Below, in pieces: positions 9,240 through 22,124 of a stretch of 64,000 nucleotides of DNA. The DNA lies in contig NZ_KB903813.1 of assembly GCF_000379825.1 (NCBI RefSeq), positions 383,332 through 447,331 on the forward strand, given 5' to 3'. Below the pieces are notes generated by a model that saw only the letters and a list, made by a program, of their open reading frames with translations, was not told the DNA's origin and did not search any database. The stretch comes from Longispora albida DSM 44784. Lineage in GTDB: Bacteria; Actinomycetota; Actinomycetes; Mycobacteriales; Micromonosporaceae. A program made the position numbers and the translations under genes. The first letter of the stretch is position 1, and every line of letters begins with the position of its first letter.

Positions 9240-12200
9240 GTGCTCGATGTCAACTTCTTCGACGAGCTGCGGATCGGCCTGGCGACGGCTGACGACATCC
9301 GTCAGTGGTCGCACGGCGAGGTCAAGAAGCCGGAGACCATCAACTACCGCACCCTCAAGCCCGAGAAGGACGGCCTCTTCTGCGAGAAGATCTTCGGCCC
9401 GACCCGGGACTGGGAGTGCTACTGCGGTAAGTACAAGCGGGTTCGCTTCAAGGGCATCATCTGTGAGCGCTGCGGCGTCGAGGTGACCCGGGCGAAGGTC
9501 CGCCGTGAGCGCATGGGCCACATCGAGCTGGCCGCGTCCGTGACGCACATCTGGTACTTCAAGGGTGTTCCGTCCCGGCTCGGCTACCTGCTGGACCTGG
9601 CGCCCAAGGACCTCGAGAAGATCATCTACTTCGCCTCCTACGTCGTCACCAGTGTCGACACCGAGGCTCGTCACCGCGACATGCAGACGATCGAGAACGA
9701 GATCCTCGCCGAGAAGCGCCAGCTGGAGAACCGGCGGGACGTCGACGTCGACGGCCGGGCCAAGAAGCTGGAGACCGACCTCGCTGAGCTCGAGGCCGAG
9801 GGTGCCAAGGCCGACGTCCGCCGCAAGGTGAAGGAGTCGGGCGAGCGGGAGATGCGCCAGATCCGTGACCGGATCCAGCGCGAGATCGACCGGCTCGACG
9901 AGGTGCTGGAGACGTTCCGCAAGCTGGAGCCGAAGCAGCTCGTCCCGGACGAGATGCTGTACCGCGAGCTGCGCGACCGGTTCGAGGACTACTTCACCGG
10001 CGGCATGGGTGCCGAGGCGATCAAGTCGCTGCTGGAGAACCTCGACCTGAACGACGAGGCCGAGCTGCTCCGCGAGACGATCCGCTCCGGCAAGGGCCAG
10101 CGCAAGATCCGTGCCCTCAAGCGGCTGAAGGTCGTCGCGGCGTTCCTGGCCACCGGCAACTCGCCGCTGGGCATGGTGCTCGACTGCGTGCCGGTGATCC
10201 CGCCGGACCTGCGGCCGATGGTGCAGCTCGACGGTGGCCGGTTCGCCACCTCCGACCTGAACGACCTCTACCGCCGGGTCATCAACCGGAACAACCGCCT
10301 CAAGCGGCTGATCGACCTCGGCGCGCCCGAGATCATCGTGAACAACGAGAAGCGGATGCTCCAGGAGGCCGTCGACGCGCTGTTCGACAACGGCCGTCGT
10401 GGCCGTCCGGTGACCGGTCCGGGTAACCGGCCGCTGAAGTCGCTGAGCGACATGCTGAAGGGTAAGCAGGGCCGGTTCCGCCAGAACCTGCTCGGTAAGC
10501 GTGTCGACTACTCCGGCCGTTCCGTGATCGTCGTCGGCCCCCGGCTGAAGCTGCACCAGTGCGGCCTGCCGAAGCAGATGGCGCTGGAGCTGTTCAAGCC
10601 GTTCGTGATGAAGCGCCTGGTCGACCTGAACCACGCGCAGAACATCAAGTCGGCCAAGCGGATGGTCGAGCGTCAGCGCCCGGTCGTGTGGGATGTCCTC
10701 GAAGAGGTCATCACCGAGCACCCGGTGCTGCTGAACCGTGCACCCACCCTGCACCGCCTGGGTATCCAGGCCTTCGAGCCGCAGCTGGTCGAGGGCAAGG
10801 CGATCCAGATCCACCCGCTGGTGTGTACCGCGTTCAACGCCGACTTCGACGGTGACCAGATGGCGGTGCACGTGCCGCTGTCCGCCGAGGCTCAGGCCGA
10901 GGCCCGGGTGCTGATGCTGTCCAGCAACAACATCCTCAAGCCGTCGGACGGCAAGCCGGTGACCATGCCCACCCAGGACATGATCATTGGTCTGTACCAC
11001 CTGACCCACGTCTCGCCGAAGACGCAGCCGGACCCGCGGGTCTTCGCGTCCGACGCCGAGGCCCGGATGGCGTACGACGCCGGCGACCTGCACCTGCAGC
11101 AGCCGGTACGGATCCGCCTCGACGGCCTGGCCGGCGTGGACAACGGCGCGTTCCACCCCGCGTGGGAGGCTCCGGAGGGCTTCGAGCCGGGCGACACGGC
11201 GATCATCGAGACGACCCTGGGCCGGGTGCTGTTCAACGAGACGCTGCCGGTGGACTACCGGTTCGTGAACTACGAGGTCCGCAAGGGCCAGCTCTCCATG
11301 ATCGTCAACGACCTGGCGGAGCGGTACCCGAAGGTGCAGCTGGCGGCGACGCTGGACGCGCTGAAGGAGTACGGCTTCCACTGGGCCACCTGGTCCGGCG
11401 TCACGATCTCCATCGAGGACGTCGTGCAGCCGCCTGCCAAGTGGGAGATCCTGGGCCGGTACGAGAAGGACGCCGACCGGATCGAGAAGCAGTACCAGCG
11501 TGGTCTGATGACCGCCGAGGAGCGGCGCGGCGAGCTGATCGAGATCTGGACCAAGGCGACCAACGAGGTCGCCAAGGAGATGGAGACGGCGCTCCCGCAG
11601 GAGAACCCGCTCTGGCAGATGATCCACTCGGGTGCCCGCGGTAACCTGCTGCAGCTGCGGCAGATCTCCGCGATCCGTGGTCTGGTGGCCAACCCGAAGG
11701 GCGAGATCATCCCGCGTCCGATCAAGTCCTCCTTCCGTGAGGGCCTGTCGGTGCTGGAGTACTTCATCGCCACCCACGGTGCCCGTAAGGGCCTCGCAGA
11801 CACCGCCCTGCGTACCGCCGACTCGGGTTACCTGACCCGTCGTCTGGTGGACGTCTCGCAGGACGTGATCATCCGCGAGGAGGACTGCGGCACCGAGCGG
11901 GCGATCCGGATGGCGATCGGCCACAACGTGGACGGCGTCATGACGGTCGACGAGCACGCCGAGTCCGGTGTGCACGCCCGTACCCTCGGCGACGACGTCT
12001 TCGACGCGAAGGGTGTCCAGCTGGCGAAGGCCGGCCAGGACCTGAACACGCTGCTCACCGAGCAGCTCGTCGAGGCCGGCGTGCTGGAGCTGCGGCTGCG
12101 CTCCGTGCTCACCTGTGAGTCCAAGCTCGGCGTCTGCGCTGCCTGCTACGGCCGGTCGCTGCCGACGGGTAAGAGCGTGGACATCGGCGAGGCGGTCGGC

Positions 12201-13127
12201 ATCATCGCCGCCCAGTCGATCGGTGAGCCGGGTACCCAGCTGACGATGCGTACCTTCCACACCGGTGGTGTGGCTGGTGAGGACATCACGCAGGGTCTGC
12301 CGCGTGTCCAGGAGATCTTCGAGGCCCGGGTTCCGAAGGGTAAGGCTCCGATCGCGGAGACCGCCGGCCGGATCCGGATCGAGGACGGCGAGCGGATGCG
12401 CAAGATCATCATCGTGCCGGACGACGGCAGCGACGAGATCGTGCACGACAAGCTCTCGAAGCGGTCGAAGCTCCGGGTGCACGACGGTGGTCGCGTCGAG
12501 GTCGGCGAGAAGCTGACCGAGGGCACCATCGACCCGCACGAGCTGCTGCGCATCATGGGCCCCCGCGCGGTTCAGGTTCACCTGACCGCCGAGGTCCAGA
12601 ACGTGTACCGCTCGCAGGGTGTGCAGATCCACGACAAGCACATCGAGATCATCATCCGCCAGATGCTCAAGCGGGTCACGATCATCGATTCGGGTGCCAC
12701 GGAGTTCCTGCCGGGCTCCGTTGTGGACCGTGCGCAGTTCGAGGCCGAGAACCGCCGTCTGGTCTCCGAGGGTGCCGAGCCGGCTTCCGGCCGTCCGGTC
12801 CTGATGGGTATCACGAAGGCCTCGCTGGCCACGGACTCGTGGCTGTCGGCTGCCTCCTTCCAGGAGACGACCCGGGTGCTCACCGACGCGGCGATCAACG
12901 CCAAGTCGGACTCCCTGATCGGCCTGAAGGAGAACGTCATCATCGGTAAGCTCATCCCGGCCGGTACCGGTATCTCCAAGTACCGCAACATCCGGGTGGA
13001 GCCGACCGAGGAGGCCAAGGCCCGCGTCTACTCGATGACCGGCTACACCGAGGTCGACTACGGCTTCGGTCCGGCGAGCGGCCAGGCCGTCCCGCTGGAC
13101 GACTTCGATCTGGGGTCGTTCCGCTAA
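9240..13127 (+). CDS. rpoC: DNA-directed RNA polymerase subunit beta'
   Basis: RpoC carries the catalytic magnesium site and the bridge helix and trigger loop of RNA polymerase. The protein is 1295 residues. The N-terminal zinc ribbon uses Cys60, Cys62, Cys75 and Cys78. The catalytic NADFDGD is at residues 533-539. A coiled-coil segment about 130-230 is the insertion typical of actinobacteria. The second zinc site ([14 protein letters not shown]) and the switch region [20 protein letters not shown] are present. The start is GTG. It ends the rpoBC operon before a strong hairpin. Confidence 0.98.
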   Translation: MLDVNFFDELRIGLATADDIRQWSHGEVKKPETINYRTLKPEKDGLFCEKIFGPTRDWECYCGKYKRVRFKGIICERCGVEVTRAKVRRERMGHIELAASVTHIWYFKGVPSRLGYLLDLAPKDLEKIIYFASYVVTSVDTEARHRDMQTIENEILAEKRQLENRRDVDVDGRAKKLETDLAELEAEGAKADVRRKVKESGEREMRQIRDRIQREIDRLDEVLETFRKLEPKQLVPDEMLYRELRDRFEDYFTGGMGAEAIKSLLENLDLNDEAELLRETIRSGKGQRKIRALKRLKVVAAFLATGNSPLGMVLDCVPVIPPDLRPMVQLDGGRFATSDLNDLYRRVINRNNRLKRLIDLGAPEIIVNNEKRMLQEAVDALFDNGRRGRPVTGPGNRPLKSLSDMLKGKQGRFRQNLLGKRVDYSGRSVIVVGPRLKLHQCGLPKQMALELFKPFVMKRLVDLNHAQNIKSAKRMVERQRPVVWDVLEEVITEHPVLLNRAPTLHRLGIQAFEPQLVEGKAIQIHPLVCTAFNADFDGDQMAVHVPLSAEAQAEARVLMLSSNNILKPSDGKPVTMPTQDMIIGLYHLTHVSPKTQPDPRVFASDAEARMAYDAGDLHLQQPVRIRLDGLAGVDNGAFHPAWEAPEGFEPGDTAIIETTLGRVLFNETLPVDYRFVNYEVRKGQLSMIVNDLAERYPKVQLAATLDALKEYGFHWATWSGVTISIEDVVQPPAKWEILGRYEKDADRIEKQYQRGLMTAEERRGELIEIWTKATNEVAKEMETALPQENPLWQMIHSGARGNLLQLRQISAIRGLVANPKGEIIPRPIKSSFREGLSVLEYFIATHGARKGLADTALRTADSGYLTRRLVDVSQDVIIREEDCGTERAIRMAIGHNVDGVMTVDEHAESGVHARTLGDDVFDAKGVQLAKAGQDLNTLLTEQLVEAGVLELRLRSVLTCESKLGVCAACYGRSLPTGKSVDIGEAVGIIAAQSIGEPGTQLTMRTFHTGGVAGEDITQGLPRVQEIFEARVPKGKAPIAETAGRIRIEDGERMRKIIIVPDDGSDEIVHDKLSKRSKLRVHDGGRVEVGEKLTEGTIDPHELLRIMGPRAVQVHLTAEVQNVYRSQGVQIHDKHIEIIIRQMLKRVTIIDSGATEFLPGSVVDRAQFEAENRRLVSEGAEPASGRPVLMGITKASLATDSWLSAASFQETTRVLTDAAINAKSDSLIGLKENVIIGKLIPAGTGISKYRNIRVEPTEEAKARVYSMTGYTEVDYGFGPASGQAVPLDDFDLGSFR

Positions 13128-13141
13128 ATAACATGCAGTTG

Positions 13142-13175
13142 CTCTGGCCGGGTCCCGCACGGGGCCCGGCCAGAG
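13142..13175 (+). terminator. Terminator-like hairpin after rpoC
   Basis: A 16-bp near-perfect stem (CTCTGGCCGGGTCCCG with its complement, one G-T pair) and a 2-nt loop lie 14 bp after the rpoC stop. There is no U-run, as is common for hairpin terminators in high-GC actinobacteria. The next gene starts within 4 bp of the stem. Confidence 0.75.
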
Positions 13176-13178
13176 TGC

Positions 13179-13544
13179 ATGATGGGAGGCGTGGCCTACC
13201 CGTTGATCACCGAACCGCCCCGGCATCCCAGGGATCCCGATCCGGCCAGGTCCAGCAAGGCGATGGCAGTGCTGGCCCTCGGGATCGCCGCTGTGGTGAC
13301 CGGGCCGATGGTGGGTGGCCTGGTCCCGGCCCTGGCGGCCTTCCTGCTCGCCAGACAGGCCTACGCCGACATCGACGCCGCGGAAGGCTTCCTGACCGGC
13401 AGGCGGTACGTCAGGCTGGGTCTCGGGCTGGCCTGGGCCGGCGTGGTGCTCGCCGCGACGGCGATCGTGGCCGCCTCGGTGATCGGGCTGCTGCACCTGG
13501 CTCCGGTGGGCTCCGGGCCTGATTTCGACTCCAACACCGACTGA
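13179..13544 (+). CDS. Small membrane protein, DUF4190-like
   Basis: A 121-residue hypothetical protein with two predicted membrane helices (about 29-58 and 76-106), a short proline/arginine-rich N-terminus and a short hydrophilic tail. The pattern of helix, LARQAYADI-type linker and GLGLAWAGVVL helix resembles DUF4190 proteins of actinobacteria; its function is unknown. The start is uncertain: ATG 13179 or 13182 lies against the rpoC hairpin without a ribosome site, and ATG 13263 would remove the hydrophilic N-terminus. A similar gene follows after 11 bp, so the two form a pair. Confidence 0.6.
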   Translation: MMGGVAYPLITEPPRHPRDPDPARSSKAMAVLALGIAAVVTGPMVGGLVPALAAFLLARQAYADIDAAEGFLTGRRYVRLGLGLAWAGVVLAATAIVAASVIGLLHLAPVGSGPDFDSNTD

Positions 13545-13555
13545 GGCGGGCAGGG

Positions 13556-14092
13556 ATGACAGGTCAGCACGATCCTCGGCACTGGTCCAGCCCCACGCCC
13601 TGGTCGGTGCCCGCTCCAGGCCCCAAGACCCCCCATCCGGTACCCGCGGGGCACAGCGCCCAGCCCCGGCCTCCTCAGGGCGGCTGGTGGCCGGCCCAGC
13701 CGGTCCCCGCGACGGGTGGCATCGCGATGGCGGCCGTCACGCCGGGCCCTGGCGGCGACTTCATGCTGGGGTACCCGTCCATCCGCCCGATCCGCTCCGG
13801 CATGGCTGTCGGCAGCCTCGTAGCCGGTGTCGCCTCCTTACTGGCGGCCCTGGTGGCCTGCGGCTTCGGCCTGGTCGGCGGCCCCGAGGTGACCGGGGCC
13901 TTCACGCTGCTCGGCTGCCTGGCCGGTGCCGGGGGAGGCGCTGTGGGATTTCTCGCGTTACGTCAGGTCTCCCGGTCCACCGGCGAGCTCGCGGGACGTG
14001 GCCTGGCCCTGTCCGGGCTGATCTGCTCGGGGGTCGGATTCGCGTGGGCGGTGGCCAGTCTGGGGCTCGCGATAGTGCTTCCCGCCACGTAG
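13556..14092 (+). CDS. Membrane protein with proline-rich N-terminus, DUF4190-like
   Basis: A 178-residue protein. The first 75 residues are rich in proline, glycine and tryptophan (HWSSPTPWSVPAPGPKTP) and likely disordered in the cytoplasm. Three hydrophobic segments follow (about 80-105, 110-128 and 150-175), the last with GRGLALSGLICSGVGFAWAV, the DUF4190 signature. It probably forms an operon with the preceding small membrane protein. No enzymatic motif is visible and the function is unknown. Confidence 0.65.
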   Translation: MTGQHDPRHWSSPTPWSVPAPGPKTPHPVPAGHSAQPRPPQGGWWPAQPVPATGGIAMAAVTPGPGGDFMLGYPSIRPIRSGMAVGSLVAGVASLLAALVACGFGLVGGPEVTGAFTLLGCLAGAGGGAVGFLALRQVSRSTGELAGRGLALSGLICSGVGFAWAVASLGLAIVLPAT

Positions 14093-14431
14093 CGGATACC
14101 GGCGCGTGCCTGCCCAGGCGACCAGGTACTCTGATATAGAGCATTCACCCGGGTGACCCAGGACTCTCGTTTTGACCTGCGATCCCGTAGTGGGTACTCT
14201 TTCCCCTTGTGCCTGGGCATCCCCAGGCCCGTTGTGTGCGCCCTGGCAGCCGCCCGGTCTGACACACAGCCCCCGACCAGGTCGGATTCGTCCGATCTGG
14301 TGAGCGCGCCAGGCGACACGCCCGAGCGCGGGGGTCGAAGACAGGGAATTAACTGACAGCGTTGCTTTCAGAGATGTGAACGGCCCGGCCGCGGCGCGCG
14401 GCGCCGAGGCCGGAGGGAGCGGAGAGACCCG
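14093..14431 (+). promoter_or_regulatory. str operon promoter (14172-14200) and rpsL leader
   Basis: This 339-base region has no gene. TTGACC (14172-14177), 17 bp and TACTCT (14195-14200) form a near-consensus promoter giving a leader of about 225 nt. An AT-rich patch GATATAGA at 14133-14140 may be a second start. The leader carries the shared 25-nt element described separately and ends in a GGAGGGAGCGGAGAG ribosome site. Confidence 0.65.
14313..14337 (+). repeat. Leader element shared with rpsJ (copy 1, rpsL leader)
   Basis: This 25-nt segment is identical base for base to 18915-18939 in the rpsJ leader. It can fold with CCCG / CGGG around an AGCG tetraloop and outer CGAC / GTCG. It lies 95 nt before the rpsL start. 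The position in two ribosomal leaders suggests a shared regulatory or antitermination signal; the mechanism is inference. Confidence 0.6.
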
Positions 14432-14806
14432 GTGCCAACAATCCAGCAGCTGGTCCGCAAGGGCCGTCAGGCGAAGACGAGCAAGGTCAAGACGCCTGCG
14501 CTCAAGGGCAGCCCGCAGCGGCGTGGCGTGTGCACCCGTGTGTACACCACCACCCCCAAGAAGCCGAACTCGGCCCTGCGGAAGGTCGCCCGTGTGCGGC
14601 TCACCAGCGGTGTTGAGGTGACGGCCTACATCCCGGGCGTCGGCCACAACCTCCAGGAGCACTCGATCGTGCTCGTGCGTGGTGGCCGTGTGAAGGACCT
14701 TCCCGGTGTCCGTTACAAGATCATTCGCGGTTCGCTGGACACCCAGGGTGTCCGTAACCGTAAGCAGGCGCGTAGCCGCTACGGCGCGAAGAAGGAGAAG
14801 AGCTAA
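14432..14806 (+). CDS. rpsL: 30S ribosomal protein S12
   Basis: S12 sits at the decoding centre and controls accuracy. The 124-residue protein starts at GTG after a strong GGAGGGAGCGGAGAG region. Lys43 ([11 protein letters not shown]) and Lys88 (GGRVKDLPG) are the streptomycin-sensitive residues, so no resistance mutation is present. It leads the str operon; its stop codon overlaps the rpsG start by one base (TAATG). Confidence 0.98.
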   Translation: MPTIQQLVRKGRQAKTSKVKTPALKGSPQRRGVCTRVYTTTPKKPNSALRKVARVRLTSGVEVTAYIPGVGHNLQEHSIVLVRGGRVKDLPGVRYKIIRGSLDTQGVRNRKQARSRYGAKKEKS

Positions 14807-15276
14807 TGCCGCGTAAGGGCCCCGCCCCGCGCCGGCCGCTGCACGCGGACCCGGTCTACGCCTCCACGCTCGTCACCCAGCTGGTCAACAAGATCCTGCT
14901 GGAAGGCAAGCGCGGTCTCGCCGAGCGCATCGTGTACGGCGCCCTCGAAGGTGCCAAGGAGAAGGCGGGCACCGACCCGGTCGTCATCCTGAAGCGCGCC
15001 CTGGACAACATCAAGCCGACCCTCGAGGTCCGCAGCCGCCGTGTTGGTGGCGCGACCTACCAGGTGCCGGTCGAGGTCCGTCCCGCCCGTGCGACCACCC
15101 TCGGCATGCGCTGGCTCGTCCAGTACAGCCGGGCCCGCCGGGAGAAGACGATGACCGAGCGGCTCATGAACGAGCTGCTGGACGCCAGCAACGGCCTGGG
15201 CGCCGCTGTGAAGCGTCGCGAGGACACGCACAAGATGGCCGAGTCGAACAAGGCCTTCGCGCACTACCGCTGGTAG
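14806..15276 (+). CDS. rpsG: 30S ribosomal protein S7
   Basis: S7 nucleates assembly of the 30S head and contacts E-site tRNA. The 156-residue length is standard. The N-terminal [12 protein letters not shown] and the conserved [23 protein letters not shown] segment match the family (written here in two parts: [11 protein letters not shown] and RPARATTLG). It overlaps rpsL by one base, so its translation is coupled. fusA follows. Confidence 0.97.
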   Translation: MPRKGPAPRRPLHADPVYASTLVTQLVNKILLEGKRGLAERIVYGALEGAKEKAGTDPVVILKRALDNIKPTLEVRSRRVGGATYQVPVEVRPARATTLGMRWLVQYSRARREKTMTERLMNELLDASNGLGAAVKRREDTHKMAESNKAFAHYRW

Positions 15277-15359
15277 TAGCGCCGCGGGTGCCGGCCTCAC
15301 CGCCGGTACCCGCATCAGCGCAAGCTCCGCCCTTTACTAGAGACGAAGTAGGGATCACA

Positions 15360-17459
<2,100 letters not shown>

Positions 17460-17528
17460 TCTCCGGTAGCCGCCGGCCCTCAAGGCCAGACCAGTCATAC
17501 GACGTACCCAGTCCACAGGAGGACACCA

Positions 17529-18722
17529 GTGGCGAAGGCGAAGTTCGAGCGGACTAAGCCGCACGTCAACATCGGCACCATTGGTCACATTGACCACGGT
17601 AAGACGACGCTGACGGCGGCCATCACGAAGGTCCTGCACGACAAGTACCCGGACCTCAACCCGTACACGCCGTTCGACGAGATCGACAAGGCGCCCGAGG
17701 AGAAGGCTCGTGGTATCACGATCTCCATCGCGCACGTCGAGTACCAGACCGAGTCGCGGCACTACGCGCACGTTGACTGCCCCGGTCACGCTGACTACAT
17801 CAAGAACATGATCACCGGTGCCGCCCAGATGGACGGCGCGATCCTGGTGGTTGCCGCGACCGACGGCCCGATGCCGCAGACCAAGGAGCACGTGCTCCTG
17901 GCCCGCCAGGTCGGCGTTCCGTACATCGTCGTGGCGCTCAACAAGTCCGACATGGTCGACGACCCGGACCTGCTCGAGCTTGTCGAGATGGAGGTGCGTG
18001 AGCTCCTCTCGCAGTACGAGTTCGACGGCGACAACGCCCCGGTCGTTCACGTCTCCGCGCTGAAGGCGCTGGAGGGTGACCCGGAGTGGGCCGGCAAGCT
18101 CCTCGAGCTGATGGACGCCGTTGACACGGCGATCCCGGAGCCGGAGCGCGAGGTCGACAAGCCGTTCCTCATGCCGGTCGAGGACGTGTTCACGATCACC
18201 GGTCGTGGCACCGTCGCCACCGGTCGTGTCGAGCGCGGCATCATCAAGGTCAACGAGACCGTCGACATCATCGGTATCAAGGAGGGCAAGCAGTCCACCA
18301 CGGTTACCGGCGTCGAGATGTTCCGCAAGCTGCTCGACGAGGGTCGCGCTGGCGAGAACGTCGGCCTGCTGCTGCGTGGCATCAAGCGTGAGGACATCGA
18401 GCGCGGCCAGTGCATCATCAAGCCGGGTTCGACCACCCCGCACACCGACTTCGAGGCTGCTGTCTACATCCTCTCGAAGGACGAGGGCGGCCGTCACACG
18501 CCGTTCTTCAACAACTACCGTCCGCAGTTCTACTTCCGGACGACCGACGTGACCGGCGTTGTTACCCTGCCGGCCGGCACCGAGATGGTCATGCCCGGTG
18601 ACAACACCGAGATGACCGTCGCGCTGATCCAGCCGATCGCGATGGAGGACGGTCTCCGTTTCGCCATCCGCGAGGGCTCCCGCACCGTGGGTGCGGGCCG
18701 GGTCACTAAGATTCTGAAGTAA
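17529..18722 (+). CDS. tuf: Translation elongation factor Tu
   Basis: EF-Tu delivers aminoacyl-tRNA to the ribosome A site as a GTP complex. The 397-residue protein has [15 protein letters not shown] (P-loop), the effector region with [17 protein letters not shown] (G3) and NKSDMVDD (G4), then beta-barrel domains II and III ending VTKILK. GTG start after CACAGGAGGAC. It is the last gene of the str operon and the only tuf in the window. Elfamycin-contact residues were not checked. Confidence 0.98.
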   Translation: MAKAKFERTKPHVNIGTIGHIDHGKTTLTAAITKVLHDKYPDLNPYTPFDEIDKAPEEKARGITISIAHVEYQTESRHYAHVDCPGHADYIKNMITGAAQMDGAILVVAATDGPMPQTKEHVLLARQVGVPYIVVALNKSDMVDDPDLLELVEMEVRELLSQYEFDGDNAPVVHVSALKALEGDPEWAGKLLELMDAVDTAIPEPEREVDKPFLMPVEDVFTITGRGTVATGRVERGIIKVNETVDIIGIKEGKQSTTVTGVEMFRKLLDEGRAGENVGLLLRGIKREDIERGQCIIKPGSTTPHTDFEAAVYILSKDEGGRHTPFFNNYRPQFYFRTTDVTGVVTLPAGTEMVMPGDNTEMTVALIQPIAMEDGLRFAIREGSRTVGAGRVTKILK

Positions 18723-19003
18723 CCCGATTTCACTTTGCCGTACGTCGTACGGCATAATGAATAGGTTGTGCTTTGCGGGGCGGCAGGTCTGCCCGGTCTT
18801 CGGGTCAGGCCTTCCGCCCCGCACTGCAGTGTCCGGCTCCGCTCGGGCACACCGATTCCCGCGAAGCGGGGGTCCAGTCTTGACGTCCCACGGGGCGGAG
18901 CCTGGCCCTTAGGCGCGACACGCCCGAGCGCGGGGGTCGGAAGCAACACGAGGCATCAAGGCCTCGGCCAGCAGCGGCACGAGAGAAGGAAACAGAAGCC
19001 ACC
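18723..19003 (+). promoter_or_regulatory. tuf-rpsJ intergenic region: hairpin, candidate S10 promoter, structured leader
   Basis: Just after tuf is a perfect small hairpin (TGCCGTAC / GTACGGCA, 18736-18754). TTCACT (18729-18734), 18 bp, CATAAT (18753-18758) is a candidate promoter overlapping it. The leader then has a long stem TGCGGGGCGG / CCGCCCCGCA (18774-18783 / 18814-18823) closing an internal hairpin, and the shared 25-nt element at 18915-18939. It probably regulates the S10 operon, possibly by L4 as in enterobacteria, but no direct evidence is visible. Confidence 0.45.
18915..18939 (+). repeat. Leader element shared with rpsL (copy 2, rpsJ leader)
   Basis: Exact 25-nt copy of 14313-14337, here 64 nt before the rpsJ start codon. 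The bases after it also agree (AAG after copy 1, GAAG here). The small stem-loop potential is the same. Confidence 0.6.
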
Positions 19004-19312
19004 ATGGCGGGACAGAAGATCCGCATCCGGCTCAAGGCCTACGACCACGAGGTCGTGGACTCTTCGGCCCGGAAGATCGTCGAGACCGTGACGCGTACCG
19101 GCGCTCAGGTCGCAGGCCCGGTGCCGCTGCCGACGGAGATCAACCGCTACTGCGTCATCCGCTCGCCGCACAAGTACAAGGACTCGCGCGAGCACTTCGA
19201 GATGCGCACGCACAAGCGTCTGATCGACATCATCGACCCGACCCCGAAGACGGTTGACTCGCTCATGCGGCTCGACCTTCCGGCGGGCGTCGACATCGAG
19301 ATCAAGCTGTAG
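19004..19312 (+). CDS. rpsJ: 30S ribosomal protein S10
   Basis: S10 belongs to the 30S head and also works with NusB in antitermination complexes. The 102-residue protein [17 protein letters not shown] matches the family throughout. ATG start after GAGAGAAGGA. It is the first gene of the eleven-gene S10 operon, preceded by a long structured leader, and is followed by rplC after 10 bp. Confidence 0.98.
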   Translation: MAGQKIRIRLKAYDHEVVDSSARKIVETVTRTGAQVAGPVPLPTEINRYCVIRSPHKYKDSREHFEMRTHKRLIDIIDPTPKTVDSLMRLDLPAGVDIEIKL

Positions 19313-19322
19313 GGACCGGACA

Positions 19323-19985
19323 ATGGACAGGCAAGTCAAGGGCATCCTGGGCGCCAAGCTCGGCATGACCCAGGTCTGGGACAACAATAAGGTTGTCCCG
19401 GTGACTGTGGTGCAGGCCGGCCCGTGCGTGGTCAGCCAGGTTCGCAGCACCGAAAAGGACGGCTACGCCGCCGTTCAGCTCGCGTACGGGGCGATCAGCC
19501 CGCGCAAGGTGAACAAGCCGCTGGCCGGTCACTACGAGAAGGCCGGGGTCGCGCCTCGCCGTCACATCGTCGAGATCCGGACGACTGACGCCGCTGAGTA
19601 CGCGCTCGGCCAGGAGATCACCGCGGAAGAGTTCCCCGCTGGTGTGACCGTCGACGTGACGGGCAAGACCAAGGGTAAGGGCTACGCCGGTGTTATGAAG
19701 CGGCACGGCTTCCACGGTCTCCGCGCTTCGCACGGTGTGCAGCGTAAGCACCGCTCGCCCGGTTCCATCGGCGCCTGCGCGACCCCCGGTCGCGTCTTCA
19801 AGGGCGTCCGCATGGCCGGCCGGATGGGTGGCGTGCGCTTCACGGTGCAGAACCTCGCCGTTCAGGCGGTGGACACCGAGAACAACCTCATCCTGATCAA
19901 GGGTGCTGTTCCGGGGCCGAAGGGCGCAGTCGTGCTCATCCGCACCGCGGCCAAGACCACCCTGAAGAAGGGCGGTGTGAAGTAA
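19323..19985 (+). CDS. rplC: 50S ribosomal protein L3
   Basis: L3 reaches the peptidyl transferase centre and starts 50S assembly. Starting at ATG 19323 (10 bp after rpsJ) the protein has 220 residues; the open frame extends upstream into rpsJ, which is not coding for this product. [17 protein letters not shown] and the glycine-rich loop with [20 protein letters not shown] are typical. It overlaps rplD by one base (TAATG). Confidence 0.97.
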   Translation: MDRQVKGILGAKLGMTQVWDNNKVVPVTVVQAGPCVVSQVRSTEKDGYAAVQLAYGAISPRKVNKPLAGHYEKAGVAPRRHIVEIRTTDAAEYALGQEITAEEFPAGVTVDVTGKTKGKGYAGVMKRHGFHGLRASHGVQRKHRSPGSIGACATPGRVFKGVRMAGRMGGVRFTVQNLAVQAVDTENNLILIKGAVPGPKGAVVLIRTAAKTTLKKGGVK

Positions 19986-20632
19986 TGACCACCGTTGACA
20001 TCCGCGACACCGCTGGCGCCACGACCGGTTCGGTCGAGCTGCCCGCCGCGATCTTCGACGTGCAGTCGAACATCCCGCTGATGCACCAGGTCGTCGTCGC
20101 CCAGCTCGCCGCGGCCCGCCAGGGTACGCACAAGGTGAAGACCCGTGGCGAGGTCCGTGGTGGCGGCAGGAAGCCGTACAAGCAGAAGGGCACCGGCCGC
20201 GCCCGTCAGGGCTCGACCCGCGCGCCTCAGTTCGCCGGTGGTGGCGTCGTGCACGGTCCCGTGCCGCGTGACTACTCGCAGCGGACCCCGAAGAAGATGA
20301 AGGCCGCCGCCCTGCGTGGTGCCCTCTCCGACCGGGCCCGCAACGGCCAGGTCTTCGTGGTGGAGTCCTTCGGCGCCGGCGAGAAGCCGTCGACGAAGAC
20401 CGCCCTGGCGACCCTGAACAAGGTCTCCGAGGCCACCCGCGCGCTGATCGTGCTGAGCCGCAACGAGGAGATCTCGTGGCTGAGCCTGCGTAACGTGCCG
20501 ACGGTGCACCTGATCGCCGTGGACCAGCTGAACACGTACGACGTGCTGGTCAACGACGACGTCGTCTTCACCGTCGAGGCCCTCAACGAGTTCCTCGGCC
20601 GTGGCGCTACCGAGACGGAGGAGGACAAGTGA
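19985..20632 (+). CDS. rplD: 50S ribosomal protein L4
   Basis: L4 lines the peptide exit tunnel and contributes to the macrolide constriction. Length is 215 residues. The tunnel loop contains [19 protein letters not shown], the conserved extended arm. It is coupled to rplC (one-base overlap) and rplW (GTGA overlap). In E. coli L4 represses the S10 operon; whether that applies here is unknown, although the long rpsJ leader would allow it. Confidence 0.97.
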   Translation: MTTVDIRDTAGATTGSVELPAAIFDVQSNIPLMHQVVVAQLAAARQGTHKVKTRGEVRGGGRKPYKQKGTGRARQGSTRAPQFAGGGVVHGPVPRDYSQRTPKKMKAAALRGALSDRARNGQVFVVESFGAGEKPSTKTALATLNKVSEATRALIVLSRNEEISWLSLRNVPTVHLIAVDQLNTYDVLVNDDVVFTVEALNEFLGRGATETEEDK

Positions 20633-20937
20633 GCGGCGTGAGCTTCAACGACCCGCGGGACGTCATCCTTCAGCCGGTCGTCTCTGAGAAGAGCTACGGC
20701 CTGCTGGACCAGAACAAGTACACGTTCCTGGTTCACCCCGACGCCAACAAGACGCACATCAAGATCGCTATCCAGCAGATCTTCAGCGTCAAGGTCGAGT
20801 CGGTGAACACGCTCAACCGCGAGGGTAAGCGCAAGCGCACCAAGTTCGGCTGGGGCAAGCGCAAGGACACCAAGCGCGCGATCGTGACGTTGGCCCCGGG
20901 CGACCGGATCGAGGCCTTCGGCGGCCCGGTCAGCTGA
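20629..20937 (+). CDS. rplW: 50S ribosomal protein L23
   Basis: L23 sits at the exit of the peptide tunnel and docks trigger factor and SRP. The 102-residue protein has the family pattern [27 protein letters not shown] start ([16 protein letters not shown]) and the basic loop [19 protein letters not shown]. The GTG start overlaps the rplD stop by four bases, indicating translational coupling. Confidence 0.97.
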   Translation: MSGVSFNDPRDVILQPVVSEKSYGLLDQNKYTFLVHPDANKTHIKIAIQQIFSVKVESVNTLNREGKRKRTKFGWGKRKDTKRAIVTLAPGDRIEAFGGPVS

Positions 20938-20951
20938 CGAGGAGTAGGTAA

Positions 20952-21791
20952 ATGGGCATCCGCAAGTACAAGCCGACGACCCCGGGTCGCCGTGGTTCCA
21001 GCGTCTCCGACTTCGCTGAGATCACGCGTAGCACCCCGGAGAAGTCGCTGCTGCGCCCCCTGCACTCGAAGGGTGGCCGCAACGCGCAGGGCCGGATCAC
21101 GGTTCGGCACCAGGGCGGGGGGCACAAGCGCCAGTACCGTCTGATCGACTTCAAGCGGGCGGACAAGGATGGTGTGCCGGCCAAGGTCGCGCACATCGAG
21201 TACGACCCCAACCGCACCGCGCGCATCGCGCTCCTGCACTACGCCGACGGCGAGAAGCGTTACATCCTCGCGCCGAAGGACATCAAGCAGGGCGACCGGA
21301 TCGAGGCCGGCGTCAACGCCGACATCAAGCCGGGTAACAACCTGCCGCTGCGCAACATCCCGACCGGTACCACGGTGCACGCCGTGGAGCTGCGTCCGGG
21401 CGGCGGCGCGAAGATGGCCCGCTCGGCCGGCGCTGGCATCCAGCTCCAGGGTAAGGACGGCGCCTACGCCATCCTGCGCCTTCCCTCGGGCGAGATGCGC
21501 CGGGTCGACCTGCGCTGCCGCGCGACGGTCGGCGAGATCGGCAACGCTGAGCAGTCCAACATCAACTGGGGTAAGGCCGGCCGTATGCGGTGGAAGGGCA
21601 AGCGCCCGACCGTCCGTGGTGTCGCGATGAACCCGGTTGACCACCCGCACGGTGGTGGTGAGGGTAAGACCTCGGGTGGTCGTCACCCGGTCAACCCCAA
21701 CGGCAAGAAGGAAGGCCGCACCCGCCGTAAGGGCCTGGCCAGCGACAAGCTCATCATTCGTCGTCGCTACGCGACCCGCAAGCGCGGTTAG
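20952..21791 (+). CDS. rplB: 50S ribosomal protein L2
   Basis: L2 is essential for subunit association and lies near the peptidyl transferase centre. The 279-residue protein starts [18 protein letters not shown]. It holds the catalytic-region motif [20 protein letters not shown] with the functionally important His. ATG follows GAGGAGTAGGTAA. Standard position between rplW and rpsS. Confidence 0.98.
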   Translation: MGIRKYKPTTPGRRGSSVSDFAEITRSTPEKSLLRPLHSKGGRNAQGRITVRHQGGGHKRQYRLIDFKRADKDGVPAKVAHIEYDPNRTARIALLHYADGEKRYILAPKDIKQGDRIEAGVNADIKPGNNLPLRNIPTGTTVHAVELRPGGGAKMARSAGAGIQLQGKDGAYAILRLPSGEMRRVDLRCRATVGEIGNAEQSNINWGKAGRMRWKGKRPTVRGVAMNPVDHPHGGGEGKTSGGRHPVNPNGKKEGRTRRKGLASDKLIIRRRYATRKRG

Positions 21792-21808
21792 TCCGGGAGT
21801 AACGAGAG

Positions 21809-22090
21809 ATGCCTCGCAGTCTCAAGAAGGGTCCCTTCGTGGACGACCACCTTCAGAAGAAGGTGGATGTCCAGAACGAAAAGGGCACCAAGAACGTGAT
21901 CAAGACCTGGTCGCGGCGTTCGACCATCACCCCGGACTTCCTGGGTCACACGATCGCCGTGCACGACGGGCGCAAGCACGTGCCTGTTTTCATCTCGGAG
22001 GCGATGGTCGGGCACAAGCTCGGCGAGTTCGCCCTGACCCGCACGTTCAAGGGTCACGAGAAGGACGACCGCAAGAGCCGTCGGCGCTAA
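21809..22090 (+). CDS. rpsS: 30S ribosomal protein S19
   Basis: S19 binds 16S rRNA in the 30S head with S13. The 93-residue protein [19 protein letters not shown] with the [20 protein letters not shown] core is of standard length. ATG start after GGAGTAACGAGAG. It lies 17 bp after rplB and 34 bp before rplV. Confidence 0.97.
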   Translation: MPRSLKKGPFVDDHLQKKVDVQNEKGTKNVIKTWSRRSTITPDFLGHTIAVHDGRKHVPVFISEAMVGHKLGEFALTRTFKGHEKDDRKSRRR

Positions 22091-22124
22091 CCGGCCGGGA
22101 ATCGACGAGTAGGGGTTTACAGCG

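Noticed and set aside
5787..13496. A 2569-codon open frame on the minus strand across rpoB and rpoC
   Set aside because: It mirrors rpoB/rpoC. In high-GC genomes the frame antisense to a real gene is often open. Its product is arginine/leucine/valine/histidine-rich with no recognisable domain.
13963..14319. A minus-strand frame of 118 codons over the rpsL promoter region
   Set aside because: It overlaps the membrane protein gene and the str promoter; no ribosome site or domain.
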